Positions 1 to 7,850 of a DNA stretch of 64,000 bases are shown here, one piece after another. This stretch comes from Bacillota bacterium (lineage in GTDB: Bacteria; Bacillota; Clostridia; Acetivibrionales; DTU013). The first letter of the stretch is position 1, and each line of letters opens with the position of its first letter. The stretch lies in NCBI GenBank assembly GCA_023418915.1, contig JAEZYU010000037.1, positions 1 through 64,000 of the forward strand. Direction: 5' to 3'. The position numbers were made by a program, and so were the translations under genes. The notes beneath the pieces are model-generated. The model did no database searches. It was given only the letters and a program-made list of their open reading frames with translations, and was not told the DNA's origin.

Positions 1-159
1 TCGCCTATGCATCCCAGGCGGGAGATATGCTCGCATCGTTTTCTTTCGATTGCTCGAAAGATAATATCTGAAAGGCAATCAGTGCCCGCCACATAACGTT
101 TTTCAGCCTGAAGGCTGAAAAGACGTATAGAGGTGGGGGACATCATCCGCCTCGTTATA
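1..159. repeat. Modular palindromic repeat, copy A (left end cut by window)
   Basis: This intergenic stretch matches the right-hand part of the element at 54857-55066 almost base for base: a ctcgcat segment, a hairpin around CTTTCGA...TCGAAAG (about 42-63), a second hairpin TTTTCAGCC-TGAA-GGCTGAAAA (about 101-121), the block GAGGTGGGGGACATCAT and the end CCTCGTTATA. The match, the internal hairpins and the shared end place it in a dispersed repeat family. No open reading frame is credible here. Whether it acts as a MITE, an RNA element or something else is unknown. Confidence 0.8.
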
Positions 160-160
160 A

Positions 161-250
161 TTTAGGCGTCGTATTGCTTAGTTTTTCAACTAATGGGATG
201 GCATTATGCTTTAGGCGTCGTATTTGTTTAAATTTTCAACTAATGGGATA
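161..250. repeat. 49-bp tandem duplication
   Basis: The segment TTTAGGCGTCGTATT... ending in TTTTCAACTAATGGGAT occurs twice in a row, starting at 161 and 210, with small differences. The second copy runs into the left end of the degenerate MITE-like element at 233. There is no coding potential; this looks like a local slippage or recombination duplication. Confidence 0.75.
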
Positions 251-358
251 TATTTCTTGGCTATTATCTATTTTTTCACTCTTTTAGTATACATAAATCG
301 GAGCTTACATGCATTATTTCATTTTGATCAGCATAATTACTCCCATTACTTGAAAAAC
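233..358. repeat. Degenerate MITE-like element (third member of the Wadjet-flanking repeat family)
   Basis: It starts with TTTTCAACTAATGGGAT and ends with TCCCATTACTTGAAAA, which are inverted copies of each other. Between them lie diverged counterparts of landmarks in the elements at 54130 and 63404 (TTTTTTCA, GTATACATAA). I infer an old relative of those two repeats. Length is about 126 bp and it contains no ORF. Confidence 0.55.
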
Positions 359-360
359 TT

Positions 361-661
361 ATCATTATCCCGACTATTTCCCACGTATTAGCCTGTGTTC
401 CTTACCAATTCCCGATTACTTCCCACATACTAGCCTGTGTTCCTTACCAATTCCCGATTACTTCCCCATGTATTAGCCTGTGTTCCTTTACCAATTCCTG
501 ATTATTCCCCATGTATTGGCCTGTGTTCCTTACCAATTCCTGATTACTTCTCACATACTAGCCTGTGTTCCTTTACCAATTCCTGATTATTTTCCATGCA
601 TTAGCCTGTGTTCATTACCAATTCCCGATTATTTTCCATGTATTAGCCTGTGTTCCTTACC
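361..661. repeat. Tandem array of seven 42-43-bp units
   Basis: A unit beginning TAGCCTGTGTTCCTTACC, followed by AATTCC(C/T)GATTA and a pyrimidine-rich stretch, recurs with starts near 389, 431, 474, 517, 559, 602 and 644. Spacing alternates between 42 and 43 bases, caused by one extra T in some copies. Units differ by substitutions, so the array is not freshly made. The whole unit repeats and there are no unique spacers, so it is not a CRISPR array. The frame-changing length makes coding unlikely despite a repetitive 62-codon ORF across it. Confidence 0.85.
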
Positions 662-812
662 AAAATAAATATAAACTGCAGTTCAATCCGCTTTATGGTC
701 AGGTCTATCAACCGAACAATGTGAAACAATAAAAATCGATCAGCAACTTGGCTTTCATCTCCTATTGAATACTTGGGATTCCCGCCAATCATATTGAAAA
801 GTGCACAATTGC

Positions 813-844
813 AAAAGGCCTTGTATAAAAAGGAAGACCTTTTC
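813..844 (-). terminator. Terminator-like hairpin, distal copy
   Basis: Read on the minus strand, AAAAGGTCTT and AAGGCCTTTT can pair around an AT-rich loop and are followed by TTTT. It is the second of two tandem copies of a 58-bp segment (791 and 849) lying downstream of the HTH gene that ends at 1035. Confidence 0.45.
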
Positions 845-871
845 AATTATATTGAAATGCGCACAATTACA

Positions 872-900
872 AAAGGCCTTGCATGAAAAGCAAGACCTTT
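872..900 (-). terminator. Rho-independent terminator, proximal copy
   Basis: On the minus strand AAAGGTCTTGC pairs with GCAAGGCCTTT around a short loop and runs into TTTTG. It sits about 135 bases past the stop of the HTH gene at 1035-1673 and is the most likely terminator of that transcript. Confidence 0.55.
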
Positions 901-1034
901 CCCGTAATAATGCATCTTTCAAATAAAAATTTCCGGCTGTTGAAAATTTTTCCTACCTTAATAACCACTGTAAATGAAATTAGCAATACAAGCATTGATT
1001 TGATTAATAATAACTCAATTCAATACTTTCAGTA

Positions 1035-1673
1035 TTATTTTTCAGTTATTCTGATATCCAGCCTATATTCCCGGTTTTTCAGAAATATATTGCCGATCCC
1101 CGCTAACATGGATTGCGCTTCTTCTCCAGTCATCTCCTTGACTATTGAAATAAGAAAACCGCTCTGTCTATATTGTTTCTGACCATTGACAGTTTTTCTC
1201 CGGTAGCTGTCGATAACATAAGAGATGTTATCTTCCGCTTCGATTACTTCATTTTTGATTACTTCATCTTCGATCGCTTCATTTTTGATCATTTCATCTT
1301 CGATCGCTTTATTATTTATCACTTCCGCTTCGATCGCTTCTTTTTTGATCATTTCATCTTCGATTGCTTCTTTTTTTATCACTTTATCTTTATTTGGTTC
1401 ATCCTTGACTGACTTGTTGCCGATCGCTTCAACCCTGAATTGATCAGTGCCGGCTGTGTCATCCTTTATCCTGTTCCTTTTAGATCTTGGCTTCTTTTCC
1501 GTATCATTCTTTATATACCTTGATATCATATTATAAATATTGGGCGGATTTACACCCAGCTTTTCTGCGATCTTCTTCTGAGAAGAATACAGTGCCTTCA
1601 ATTCCTTCAGAGCCTCGATCTTTTGTTCTCTTGGCAAACTCTTCAGCTCAGCGTAGGTAATGCTTTCATACAC
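1035..1673 (-). CDS. Small HTH protein with charged 10-residue repeats
   Basis: The function is not recognised. The GTG start at 1673 is chosen because AAGGAAGTG lies just upstream; an upstream in-frame start at 1784 would run through promoter-like repeats. The product is about 212 residues. Residues ~10-55 (YAELKSLPREQKIEALKELK, then QKKIAEKLGVNPPNIYNMI) look like a helix-turn-helix that could bind DNA. Residues ~95-148 are a low-complexity, strongly charged tract built from a 10-residue unit of the type KKEAIEDEMI. A basic C-terminal part (~150-212) ends in YRLDIRITEK. Three AATACTAT boxes lie just upstream and might serve autoregulation. It is probably a regulator; partner and target are unknown. 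Confidence 0.65.
   Translation of the reverse strand: MYESITYAELKSLPREQKIEALKELKALYSSQKKIAEKLGVNPPNIYNMISRYIKNDTEKKPRSKRNRIKDDTAGTDQFRVEAIGNKSVKDEPNKDKVIKKEAIEDEMIKKEAIEAEVINNKAIEDEMIKNEAIEDEVIKNEVIEAEDNISYVIDSYRRKTVNGQKQYRQSGFLISIVKEMTGEEAQSMLAGIGNIFLKNREYRLDIRITEK
1230..1381. repeat. 30-bp minisatellite inside the HTH gene
   Basis: About five copies of a 30-bp unit (itself two diverged 15-bp halves, such as tcatcttcgatcgcttcatt) encode the KKEAIEDEMI-type repeat. The unit is a multiple of three, so copy-number changes keep the frame. Copies differ mostly by exchange of Glu/Asp/Asn/Lys codons. Confidence 0.8.
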
Positions 1674-1691
1674 AAATATCACTTCCTTTTT

Positions 1692-1756
1692 ATAGTATTG
1701 TCTACAATAAATGGTTTCCACTTTTATAGTATTAATACATTCTATAAAATAGTATT
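1692..1756. promoter_or_regulatory. Three ATAGTATT boxes upstream of the HTH gene
   Basis: The octamer ATAGTATT (AATACTAT on the coding strand) begins at 1692, 1726 and 1749. The last two lie within a 23-bp tandem repeat containing ATACATTCTATAAA. They lie directly upstream of the GTG start at 1673, where a promoter is expected. They could be operator sites, possibly for the gene's own HTH product, or simply a repeat-rich promoter. No experimental family is recognised. Confidence 0.35.
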
Positions 1757-1784
1757 GATACATTCTATAAAAAAGAACAAGCAC

Positions 1785-2387
1785 TCAAAGCCACAGTGCC
1801 TCGCTGAGCACACTCTGACCATGCAGATCCTCTATGCATACCATTTTCACAAGCAGCCATGCACGCTGTTCGTCGGTGAGTTCCTGAAGCTTGATCGCTT
1901 CTTTCGACGCTGAAATCCGTTCGGTGATTTTGTCGATGGCGTTGATCTTGTTTTCTGCAGAAGATATAACATCCCGCCATGCTGCACGCTTTTTAACAAG
2001 TGCGGCCATTAGGTCGCTGCTGTTTATACCTCCAGTTAGTATCCGTCTGATCTCAGACAAAGAGAATCCAAGCGTTTTAAGCTCAAGCAGCGCATTTAGT
2101 GTCTGTACCTGATCTGCGGTATAGTATCGGTACCCTGTGGCCGGATCAACTTTTGCAGGCACTATGATCCCCTTTTTCTCATATATGCGGATTGCCTTCA
2201 CCGACACATTGAAAAAAGCTGCTATCTCGCCAATCTTCATTAACGTCTGATCGCCAGCCGAGCCTCTTGAACCTTTACAGTCATCTTTTTCTGTATCTGC
2301 AGCAGTACTGTTTACGTCTGTATGGTTCAACTCTTTACCTGCAGCTTTGCTTTCTTTCCCGGTACGTTTGTGGTATAACTCTTCCAT
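1785..2387 (-). CDS. MerR-family transcriptional regulator
   Basis: This is a 200-residue regulator. The winged HTH is clear at residues ~50-120 (MKIGEIAAFFNVSVKAIRIYEKKGI, then GYRYYTADQVQTLNALLELKTLGFSL), followed by a helical tail of the MerR dimerisation type. The first ~48 residues are an unusual charged extension. The start at 2387 is preferred because GGAGGAGCAGTC lies directly before it; the shorter start at the conserved MKIGE has no good ribosome binding site. The first 61 bases overlap the end of the exporter gene, so the two are cotranscribed and probably translationally coupled. No metal-binding cysteines are evident, so a drug- or stress-type effector is more likely. It probably controls its own exporter operon. 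Confidence 0.85.
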   Translation of the reverse strand: MEELYHKRTGKESKAAGKELNHTDVNSTAADTEKDDCKGSRGSAGDQTLMKIGEIAAFFNVSVKAIRIYEKKGIIVPAKVDPATGYRYYTADQVQTLNALLELKTLGFSLSEIRRILTGGINSSDLMAALVKKRAAWRDVISSAENKINAIDKITERISASKEAIKLQELTDEQRAWLLVKMVCIEDLHGQSVLSEALWL

Positions 2388-3355
2388 GACTGCTCCTCCA
2401 ATGTGATGCTCAAAGTCTCGTTGACACGCTTTATTCCAGCCATCGCTGTTTTTATATTAATCAGGCTGTTTACAAGCATCATCGAACCCGCCAATATTCC
2501 ACCTCTGTACTGAAATACAGCTGTGAGCCCGCCAAATGTCATGTCGCCTGCCGCAACCAAGCGCCCTCCAATGAGCAGAGCTGCCAGGTAGCCTCCCAGT
2601 CCCATCAGCACCATCAGGCCGCTTCCAATTGCCCTGCGATACTGAAGCTGCATGTTTGCTTTCCTGATATTCAGACTGCTGACTTCAAAACGCTTTGTCA
2701 AAAACTCCTGCGCATTATATAAAAGTGCTGTGTCGGCGCAAGTGATGAGTGCATTCATGTCGGAAGTATTCTCTGCAATCTCCTCCTGAGCAATTGCCGC
2801 AAGCCTTGTCATCGGCCGTGCAACAACAAATCGACTGATGAGTATATGCGGTATGACAAACAGTATAACCAGGCCAAACATGAGCGGATCTAATAAAGCA
2901 AGAATCACCGAGGATACACTGATATTCACTGTAGATACAACTGCATGAGGTAAATGTATGGACTGATTCAGTATCGCTGCCGCTGCTTGCATATCGGCAT
3001 TTAGCCGTGTGATCCACTCACCTGACGGTCTTGCTTCGATCTGCTGCACAGACAGGCTGCTTATGTGTTCGAACAGCTTCCTTCGCAGCATACCAACCCA
3101 CTTTACAACGTATGCCGCATACATCCTCCATATTGTACCATTATACAAAAAAAGAAGCAGACTTCCAATAGTAAACAGTGCACAGACATAATACAAACTA
3201 TCCTGATTTTTGCTGCTTATCGCTTCAAAAACAAGTTTAAGAAAGGTTGCCTGAACTATGGTATAAAGAGCATCAAACGGACAACGTAATATTGTTAATA
3301 TGATAAAACGTTTCACACCGCCTGTCATTCGGAACAACTGCAAAATATCACACAT
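2327..3355 (-). CDS. ABC exporter membrane subunit lacking an ATPase domain
   Basis: This is a 342-residue integral membrane protein with the six-helix layout of type I ABC exporters (ABC_membrane family). Helices are visible near residues 15-40, 60-75, 140-175 and 245-285, with the usual intracellular loops between. After the last helix the chain stops at a short basic tail, where family members normally continue into a nucleotide-binding domain. The start overlaps the end of the ATPase gene by 8 bases and uses AAGGAGGACG upstream. It probably pairs with the second membrane subunit at 4059-4994 and shares the stand-alone ATPase. Substrate is unknown. Confidence 0.8.
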   Translation of the reverse strand: MCDILQLFRMTGGVKRFIILTILRCPFDALYTIVQATFLKLVFEAISSKNQDSLYYVCALFTIGSLLLFLYNGTIWRMYAAYVVKWVGMLRRKLFEHISSLSVQQIEARPSGEWITRLNADMQAAAAILNQSIHLPHAVVSTVNISVSSVILALLDPLMFGLVILFVIPHILISRFVVARPMTRLAAIAQEEIAENTSDMNALITCADTALLYNAQEFLTKRFEVSSLNIRKANMQLQYRRAIGSGLMVLMGLGGYLAALLIGGRLVAAGDMTFGGLTAVFQYRGGILAGSMMLVNSLINIKTAMAGIKRVNETLSITLEEQSWKSYTTNVPGKKAKLQVKS

Positions 3356-3986
3356 CTTTGAGACGTCCTCCTTCCAGCCTGTAAATATAGCTGTACCCTT
3401 CCAGTGCTCTGGGTTGGTGGCTCACACTTATTACAGTTTTGCCCTTTGTAAGGTTATCGAGTGCTGCCAGAACAGCGCTGGTTGTACCGTCGTCAAGTGC
3501 GCTGGTGGCTTCGTCGAGCAGGATCACAGGTGCGCCTTTGGCTATTGCCCGGGCTATTGCAATGCGCTGAGCCTGCCCACCTGACACCTTGCCTGCGCGC
3601 TCCCCGACAAATGTGTCGATCCCGCCAGGCAGTTCTGCGATCCAATCCAGCAGCTGTGCCGCTTCACAAGCCCGCATGATGGTTTCATTGCTCATGGCAT
3701 GACCACATGTGATGTTTTCCTTAATGCTCGCCGGAAACAGCATGGGATTCTGCATTACCATTGCCACCTGTCTGCGTATACCCTTCGGCTGACGTTCTCC
3801 TTGTACCTCCACTATGCCGGACACTACAGGATACAGACCTGCCAGCAGCTTCAGCAGCGTGCTTTTCCCACACCCGCTCACACCAACGATACCAATGCTC
3901 TCACCGGTTTGGACTTTCACGTTGATATCCTGAAGGATCATATTGTCGCCATAGGCAAAACTCAGATTTTCAACTATTATGCTCAA
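3348..3986 (-). CDS. Stand-alone ABC ATPase of the split exporter
   Basis: This is a 212-residue nucleotide-binding protein. Walker A GVSGCGKST (~34-42), the signature VSGGQAQRIAIARAIA (~133-148), Walker B VILLDEATSAL (~154-164) and the switch histidine SVSHQ (~189-193) are all present. The start is TTG with AAAGGGAGG seven bases upstream. It closely resembles the C-terminal ATPase half of fused exporters (opens IIVENLSFAYGDN). It lies in the same reading frame as the upstream membrane gene, separated by about 24 codons holding three stops (TAA, TGA, TGA). As the only ATPase in the operon it probably homodimerises to serve both membrane subunits. Confidence 0.85.
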   Translation of the reverse strand: MSIIVENLSFAYGDNMILQDINVKVQTGESIGIVGVSGCGKSTLLKLLAGLYPVVSGIVEVQGERQPKGIRRQVAMVMQNPMLFPASIKENITCGHAMSNETIMRACEAAQLLDWIAELPGGIDTFVGERAGKVSGGQAQRIAIARAIAKGAPVILLDEATSALDDGTTSAVLAALDNLTKGKTVISVSHQPRALEGYSYIYRLEGGRLKDV

Positions 3987-4058
3987 TATACTGCCTCCCT
4001 TTGCTCATATCTGCCGTCAGTAACAGACGTCTGCTGTGTATGTGCGTTTTAACGAGGC

Positions 4059-4994
4059 TTACTGCATCAATATAAACGGCTCAAGCCGCTTCATATTCAC
4101 AGAAAATCGCCGAAAAACAGCTATACGTCCCGGCATGTTCATCATAACACCAGATACATTTCCGGAAAGATTTATGAATATATACAGTGTACCGATCAAG
4201 GCAGTACCCCGAATAACCTGAGATCCTCCTATTAAAAACAACAGAAGTAAAGGTATGCAGGTCAATATTGCTGACAGCGACATCAGTACTGCCCGCCTGC
4301 TTTCCTCCTTTATACCGGCGTTTTCCCATTTTTTAAGGGCTGCGTCGTATTTTTCCCTGATGAGCGAAGCTGCATCAAAGAGCCGCATGACAGGAAATAC
4401 TGAGATCAAGGTTTCCGTGAAGCCGTTCGTCTGCCCGTTGGCCTGTTGACAGATCAGCGCTGCTTCACCTATGATCCTGCTCGAAAAACCTGTATAGCAG
4501 ATTATTATGATCACAGGAGCATTAGCGAGCAATGTCAGCTTTGGATCCAATATAAGCAAAAAGGTCAGCGTACCAGAGAATCTGACAAGATCGTCGATGA
4601 AAGAATAGAAATTGCTGCGAAGAAAATTTGTCACTTCGACGATTTCATTCTGAAGTTTGGAAAGCTGTTCACCTACATTGATATTTTCTATTTCTGTTAA
4701 TGACAATGCGGAAAAATACCTTGCATATCCCATACGCAGGTCATGGGCCAGAGTTTCGCATGTCCAGCCTGAGCAGATACTCAGCAGACATGCCGCAGCT
4801 GCGCTGAGCAGCATTGTTGCTGCAGCTGTGAGGATAGATCCGGCTGTTGCTGTATCTCCTGAATTTATTGTATTGATGATCGAACCAATCTGCATATTCC
4901 ACCATAGTGTTACAGATATGGCAAATATGCTGCCTCCGACCGGTAGTAAAACCAACCCGATTCGTCTGTGCATCAGCTTTATAAGCAATGACAT
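4059..4994 (-). CDS. ABC exporter membrane subunit, first gene of the split exporter operon
   Basis: This 311-residue membrane protein has type I ABC exporter helices near residues 13-35, 55-75, 130-160 and 240-285, and the loop GEQLSKLQNEIVEVTNFLRS typical of the family. It ends at RRFSVNMKRLEPFILMQ, the point where fused exporters enter the linker to the ATPase. The ATPase follows 72 bases later in the same frame. The start at 4994 has only a G-rich stretch upstream, so it is slightly less sure than the others. Gene order is membrane, ATPase, membrane, MerR, all minus strand. A drug or peptide exporter role is inferred. Confidence 0.8.
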   Translation of the reverse strand: MSLLIKLMHRRIGLVLLPVGGSIFAISVTLWWNMQIGSIINTINSGDTATAGSILTAAATMLLSAAAACLLSICSGWTCETLAHDLRMGYARYFSALSLTEIENINVGEQLSKLQNEIVEVTNFLRSNFYSFIDDLVRFSGTLTFLLILDPKLTLLANAPVIIIICYTGFSSRIIGEAALICQQANGQTNGFTETLISVFPVMRLFDAASLIREKYDAALKKWENAGIKEESRRAVLMSLSAILTCIPLLLLFLIGGSQVIRGTALIGTLYIFINLSGNVSGVMMNMPGRIAVFRRFSVNMKRLEPFILMQ

Positions 4995-5061
4995 GACAAC
5001 GCCCCCGAGCTTTATTTTAAACTATGTCCCTGGGGCAGAGTCAATGATGAACATACTGGAT

Positions 5062-5121
5062 TATAACACTTCGTTCAAAGAAAATTCGTTGAGAGGAGGG
5101 AACACTACACGCCTCGTTATA
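5062..5121. repeat. Modular palindromic repeat, short copy E
   Basis: This short element runs from TATAACACTTCGTTCAAAG to CGCCTCGTTATA, matching both ends of the longer copies at 7717 and 54857 but with the interior reduced to about 30 bases. It lies just past the selO stop codon, between selO and the exporter operon. Confidence 0.7.
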
Positions 5122-5127
5122 GTACCC

Positions 5128-6720
5128 TCAAGTGCCGCAGAAGGTTCGGTAGCGGCAAGCAGTAGGTTCAGGCAGTGTTGAATAATAGTCCTTGTCGGAT
5201 GTATGCTCATACGGGCTCGACAATGCACGAACAAGCCTTTCCATAACACTGTAGTCGCCATCCCTTTGCGCAGCTTCAAGTGCCTCCTCCACGCTGTGGT
5301 TGCGAGGTATTATCACGGGATTGCTGTCCTTCATAAGCTGATGTGATGAGGATTTAGACTGTTGCTGCCGGCTGAGCCTTTCCTGCCATTTTTCTTTCCA
5401 TCGAGCAAATTCATCAGTATTTAGCATTTCTATTCCGAAGTTTTCATCGTAAGTCAAACTGCGGAAGGTATTGGTAAAGTCAGCTCTATTCACATGCATC
5501 ATATCAAGAAGACTTTGAATCAGTTCTTCGTCCTGTGTCTCTTCGCTGAAGATTCCAAGCTTTGACCTCATTCCATTTAGCCAAGTGGTGTGAAACAGCT
5601 CGAAAAATACGGATACAGCCTCTTGAGCCAGTTCTACAGCTCTGTTCTCATCATCATTCAGAAGCGGCAGAAGGGTTTCGGCGAATCTCGCCAGATTCCA
5701 TGCAGCTATACCAGGCTGTTTACCATAAGCATAGCGTCCATTGGTATCAATGGAACTGAATACTGTGACCGGATCATAAACATCCATAAAGGCACACGGT
5801 CCATAATCAATTGTCTCACCGCTCAGCGCCACATTATCAGTATTCATCACACCATGAATAAAGCCGACCAGCTGCCATTTGGCAACCAGCGCAGCCTGGC
5901 GTTCTATTACCTCCCGTAATAGACTGAGATACCGGTTTTGATTGTCGCCATGGCTGACTGATCTTCGAGCGGCATTCTCATTGCCATCTATCTTTCCTAT
6001 GTCCTTCCTGCCGGAAAAATGCCGTTCTATAGTGTAATCCGCCAAAATCCTAAGTTCCTCAACACTGCCCCACTCCGACACATATTCAAATGTGCCTACT
6101 CTCAGATGACTGGCAGCTACCCTGGTCAGCACCGCACCGGGCAGAGCCGTTTCACGAAACACCTGCTCACCGGTCGTTACCACGGCAAGACTTCGGGTAG
6201 TAGGGATTCCCATCGCATACATCGCTTCGCTTATAATGTATTCCCGCAGCATCGGTCCAAGGACGGCCCTTCCGTCGCCTCTTCGGGAATAGGGAGTTCT
6301 GCCTGAACCCTTCAACTGTATGTCATATCTCTCACCTGTGGGTGTTATTTGCTCACCAAGCAGTAAGGCTCTTCCGTCCCCAAGCATTGTAAAATACCCG
6401 AACTGGTGCCCGGCATAAGCCTGAGCAATCGGTTCTGCTCCTTTTGGTATCCTGTTGCCTGCAAGCATCTCAATGCCCTCACTGTTCGACAAGACCTGCG
6501 GATCCAAGCCCAGTGAGCGTGCCAGATCATGATTTAGTACAGCCAATCCAGGTGAACGGACAGGCGTCGGGCCAAGGCGTGAGTATAATGAGTCAGGTAG
6601 ACGTGCATAACTGTTATCCAAATTCCATCCGCCTTTAGCACTAGAGTCTGAGTTTGGCTCTGTGTTGTATTTAGATTTGGTTTTGTGGATGTTTATCCAT
6701 CTCATTTGCTCTGACTGCAT
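5128..6720 (-). CDS. selO: Protein adenylyltransferase SelO (YdiU family)
   Basis: SelO-family pseudokinases transfer AMP from ATP to hydroxyl side chains of proteins and act in redox stress. Visible marks include the conserved N-terminal NSYARLPDSLYSRLGPTPV, AQAYAGHQFGYFTMLGDGRA, the nucleotide-binding lysine region IQLKGSGRTPYSRRGDGRA (~133-151), HGVMNTDN (~289-296) and IDYGPCAFMD, and the C-terminal YRTFCGT with a cysteine where animal SelO has selenocysteine. The ATG at 6720 is preferred over GTG at 6738 because GAAGGTGA sits five bases before it. That gives 530 residues, normal for the family. It is a monocistronic minus-strand gene divergent from sfsA. Confidence in the family is high; physiological targets are unknown. 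Confidence 0.95.
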   Translation of the reverse strand: MQSEQMRWINIHKTKSKYNTEPNSDSSAKGGWNLDNSYARLPDSLYSRLGPTPVRSPGLAVLNHDLARSLGLDPQVLSNSEGIEMLAGNRIPKGAEPIAQAYAGHQFGYFTMLGDGRALLLGEQITPTGERYDIQLKGSGRTPYSRRGDGRAVLGPMLREYIISEAMYAMGIPTTRSLAVVTTGEQVFRETALPGAVLTRVAASHLRVGTFEYVSEWGSVEELRILADYTIERHFSGRKDIGKIDGNENAARRSVSHGDNQNRYLSLLREVIERQAALVAKWQLVGFIHGVMNTDNVALSGETIDYGPCAFMDVYDPVTVFSSIDTNGRYAYGKQPGIAAWNLARFAETLLPLLNDDENRAVELAQEAVSVFFELFHTTWLNGMRSKLGIFSEETQDEELIQSLLDMMHVNRADFTNTFRSLTYDENFGIEMLNTDEFARWKEKWQERLSRQQQSKSSSHQLMKDSNPVIIPRNHSVEEALEAAQRDGDYSVMERLVRALSSPYEHTSDKDYYSTLPEPTACRYRTFCGT

Positions 6721-6952
6721 CAGGTCACCTTCTCTCACAGTATAAACTTATGTTACCCTGCAAAGCTGTATTTGATTCTGCTGTCCATGTCAGTTATACT
6801 CTCCATTTTCATATGTGTTACAATAGTATATGTCAGAAGCACTTCAAATACTGTAATGGTGGCGTTTATTTACCGCAATGTGACTTCTTTCGAAGTATCA
6901 GGAAAAATCATGAAATACGAGCCGACAGATTATTGAACACTGGGAGAAAGCC

Positions 6953-7753
6953 ATGAAATACGAGCAAATCAAAGAAGGAAGATTCATAGCACGTCCTAAC
7001 CGGTTCGTGGCAAATGTGATTGCAGAAGGCTGTGAAGTAAAGGCTCACGTTAAAAACACAGGCCGGCTGAAGGAGCTTCTGGTAAATGGCGCCGCCGTCT
7101 ATCTCCAAAAATGCGACAATACGAACCGCAGTACCAAATGGTCGCTCATCGGAGTGCGCAAGGGTCATCAGATAGTTAATATCGATTCACAGGTTCCAAA
7201 TAAAGTTATGCATGAATGGCTTTCTACAGGCGGACTTGAGACTATCGAGCTATGTGCGCTTACGGAAAATCGCACAGGAGGCAGTACAGCAAAAACAATC
7301 ATCAGTACAGCGAATACCATTATCAGCCCGGGCGAAGAAATAATCACCATCAAGCCGGAATACACCTATGGCAATTCCAGGCTTGACTTTTTTATAGAAA
7401 CCAACATGAAGAAGATACTGATGGAAGTCAAGGGCGTCACACTTGAGGAAAACGGCGCAGCGTTATTTCCCGATGCTCCCACAGAACGCGGCGTCAAACA
7501 CATAAAAGAGTTGTGCAGGAGCCTGAAGGAAGGCTATTTTCCTGTCATCGCCTTTGTAATACAGATGAACGACGTCAGATATTTCTCTCCCAACGCTAAA
7601 ACCCACAAGGAATTTGCAGAAGCTCTCATATATGCTCATAGCCAAGGTGTAATTATCATTGCACTGAATTGTGAAGTAAGCTGTGATTCCATAGTAATCA
7701 AAAATCAGGTCGACGTTATAACGCATCGTTCAAAGAAAAATTTTCGATTGTAG
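6953..7753 (+). CDS. sfsA: SfsA-family nuclease / sugar fermentation stimulation protein
   Basis: This 266-residue member of the SfsA family contains a PD-(D/E)xK-type nuclease core; E. coli SfsA is linked to maltose metabolism and nucleic-acid cleavage. Visible motifs are RFIARPNRFVANV near the N-terminus, HVKNTGRLKELL, YGNSRLDFFIE, the catalytic-type segment ILMEVKGVTLEE, and FPDAPTERGVKHIKEL. Relative to the ~230-residue family length there is an extra segment at ~121-142 holding an imperfect repeat (TAKTIIS/TANTIIS). The last ~12 codons and the TAG stop lie inside a dispersed palindromic repeat, so the C-terminal tail (THRSKKNFRL) is repeat-derived. It stands alone, between selO and carD. 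Confidence 0.92.
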   Translation: MKYEQIKEGRFIARPNRFVANVIAEGCEVKAHVKNTGRLKELLVNGAAVYLQKCDNTNRSTKWSLIGVRKGHQIVNIDSQVPNKVMHEWLSTGGLETIELCALTENRTGGSTAKTIISTANTIISPGEEIITIKPEYTYGNSRLDFFIETNMKKILMEVKGVTLEENGAALFPDAPTERGVKHIKELCRSLKEGYFPVIAFVIQMNDVRYFSPNAKTHKEFAEALIYAHSQGVIIIALNCEVSCDSIVIKNQVDVITHRSKKNFRL

Positions 7754-7824
7754 AAAATTTTTCTTACCTCTGCGCGTTTCAACGAGGTGGGGGACATCTG
7801 TCGCCTTGTTATAACGCATCGTTC
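7717..7824. repeat. Modular palindromic repeat, copy C, overlapping the end of sfsA
   Basis: The copy starts TATAACGCATCGTTCAAAG, contains the hairpin AAAATTTTC-gattgta-GAAAATTTTT, then TACCTCTGCGCGTTTCAACG and GGTGGGGGACAT, and ends at CCTTGTTATA. A second start motif (TATAACGCATCGTTCAG) overlaps that end. The first 37 bases are coding sequence of sfsA. It matches the left part of copy B (54857) with few differences. Confidence 0.85.
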
Positions 7825-7850
7825 AGACCGTTAAACAGATCAATGTGATA

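Noticed and set aside
361..661. CRISPR array
   Set aside because: The whole unit is repeated with no unique spacers and no cas genes are present.
480..668. 62-codon repetitive ORF across the tandem array (plus strand)
   Set aside because: It is a by-product of the 42-bp repeat; the 43-bp units shift frame, there is no ribosome binding site and the product has no family features.
643..846. 67-codon minus-strand ORF
   Set aside because: It runs through the duplicated terminator segment and the repeat array, with no start signals; taken as chance.
1173..1443. Plus-strand ORFs rich in Phe/Asp/Ile or Ser/Ile opposite the HTH gene
   Set aside because: They are antisense shadows of the 30-bp minisatellite.
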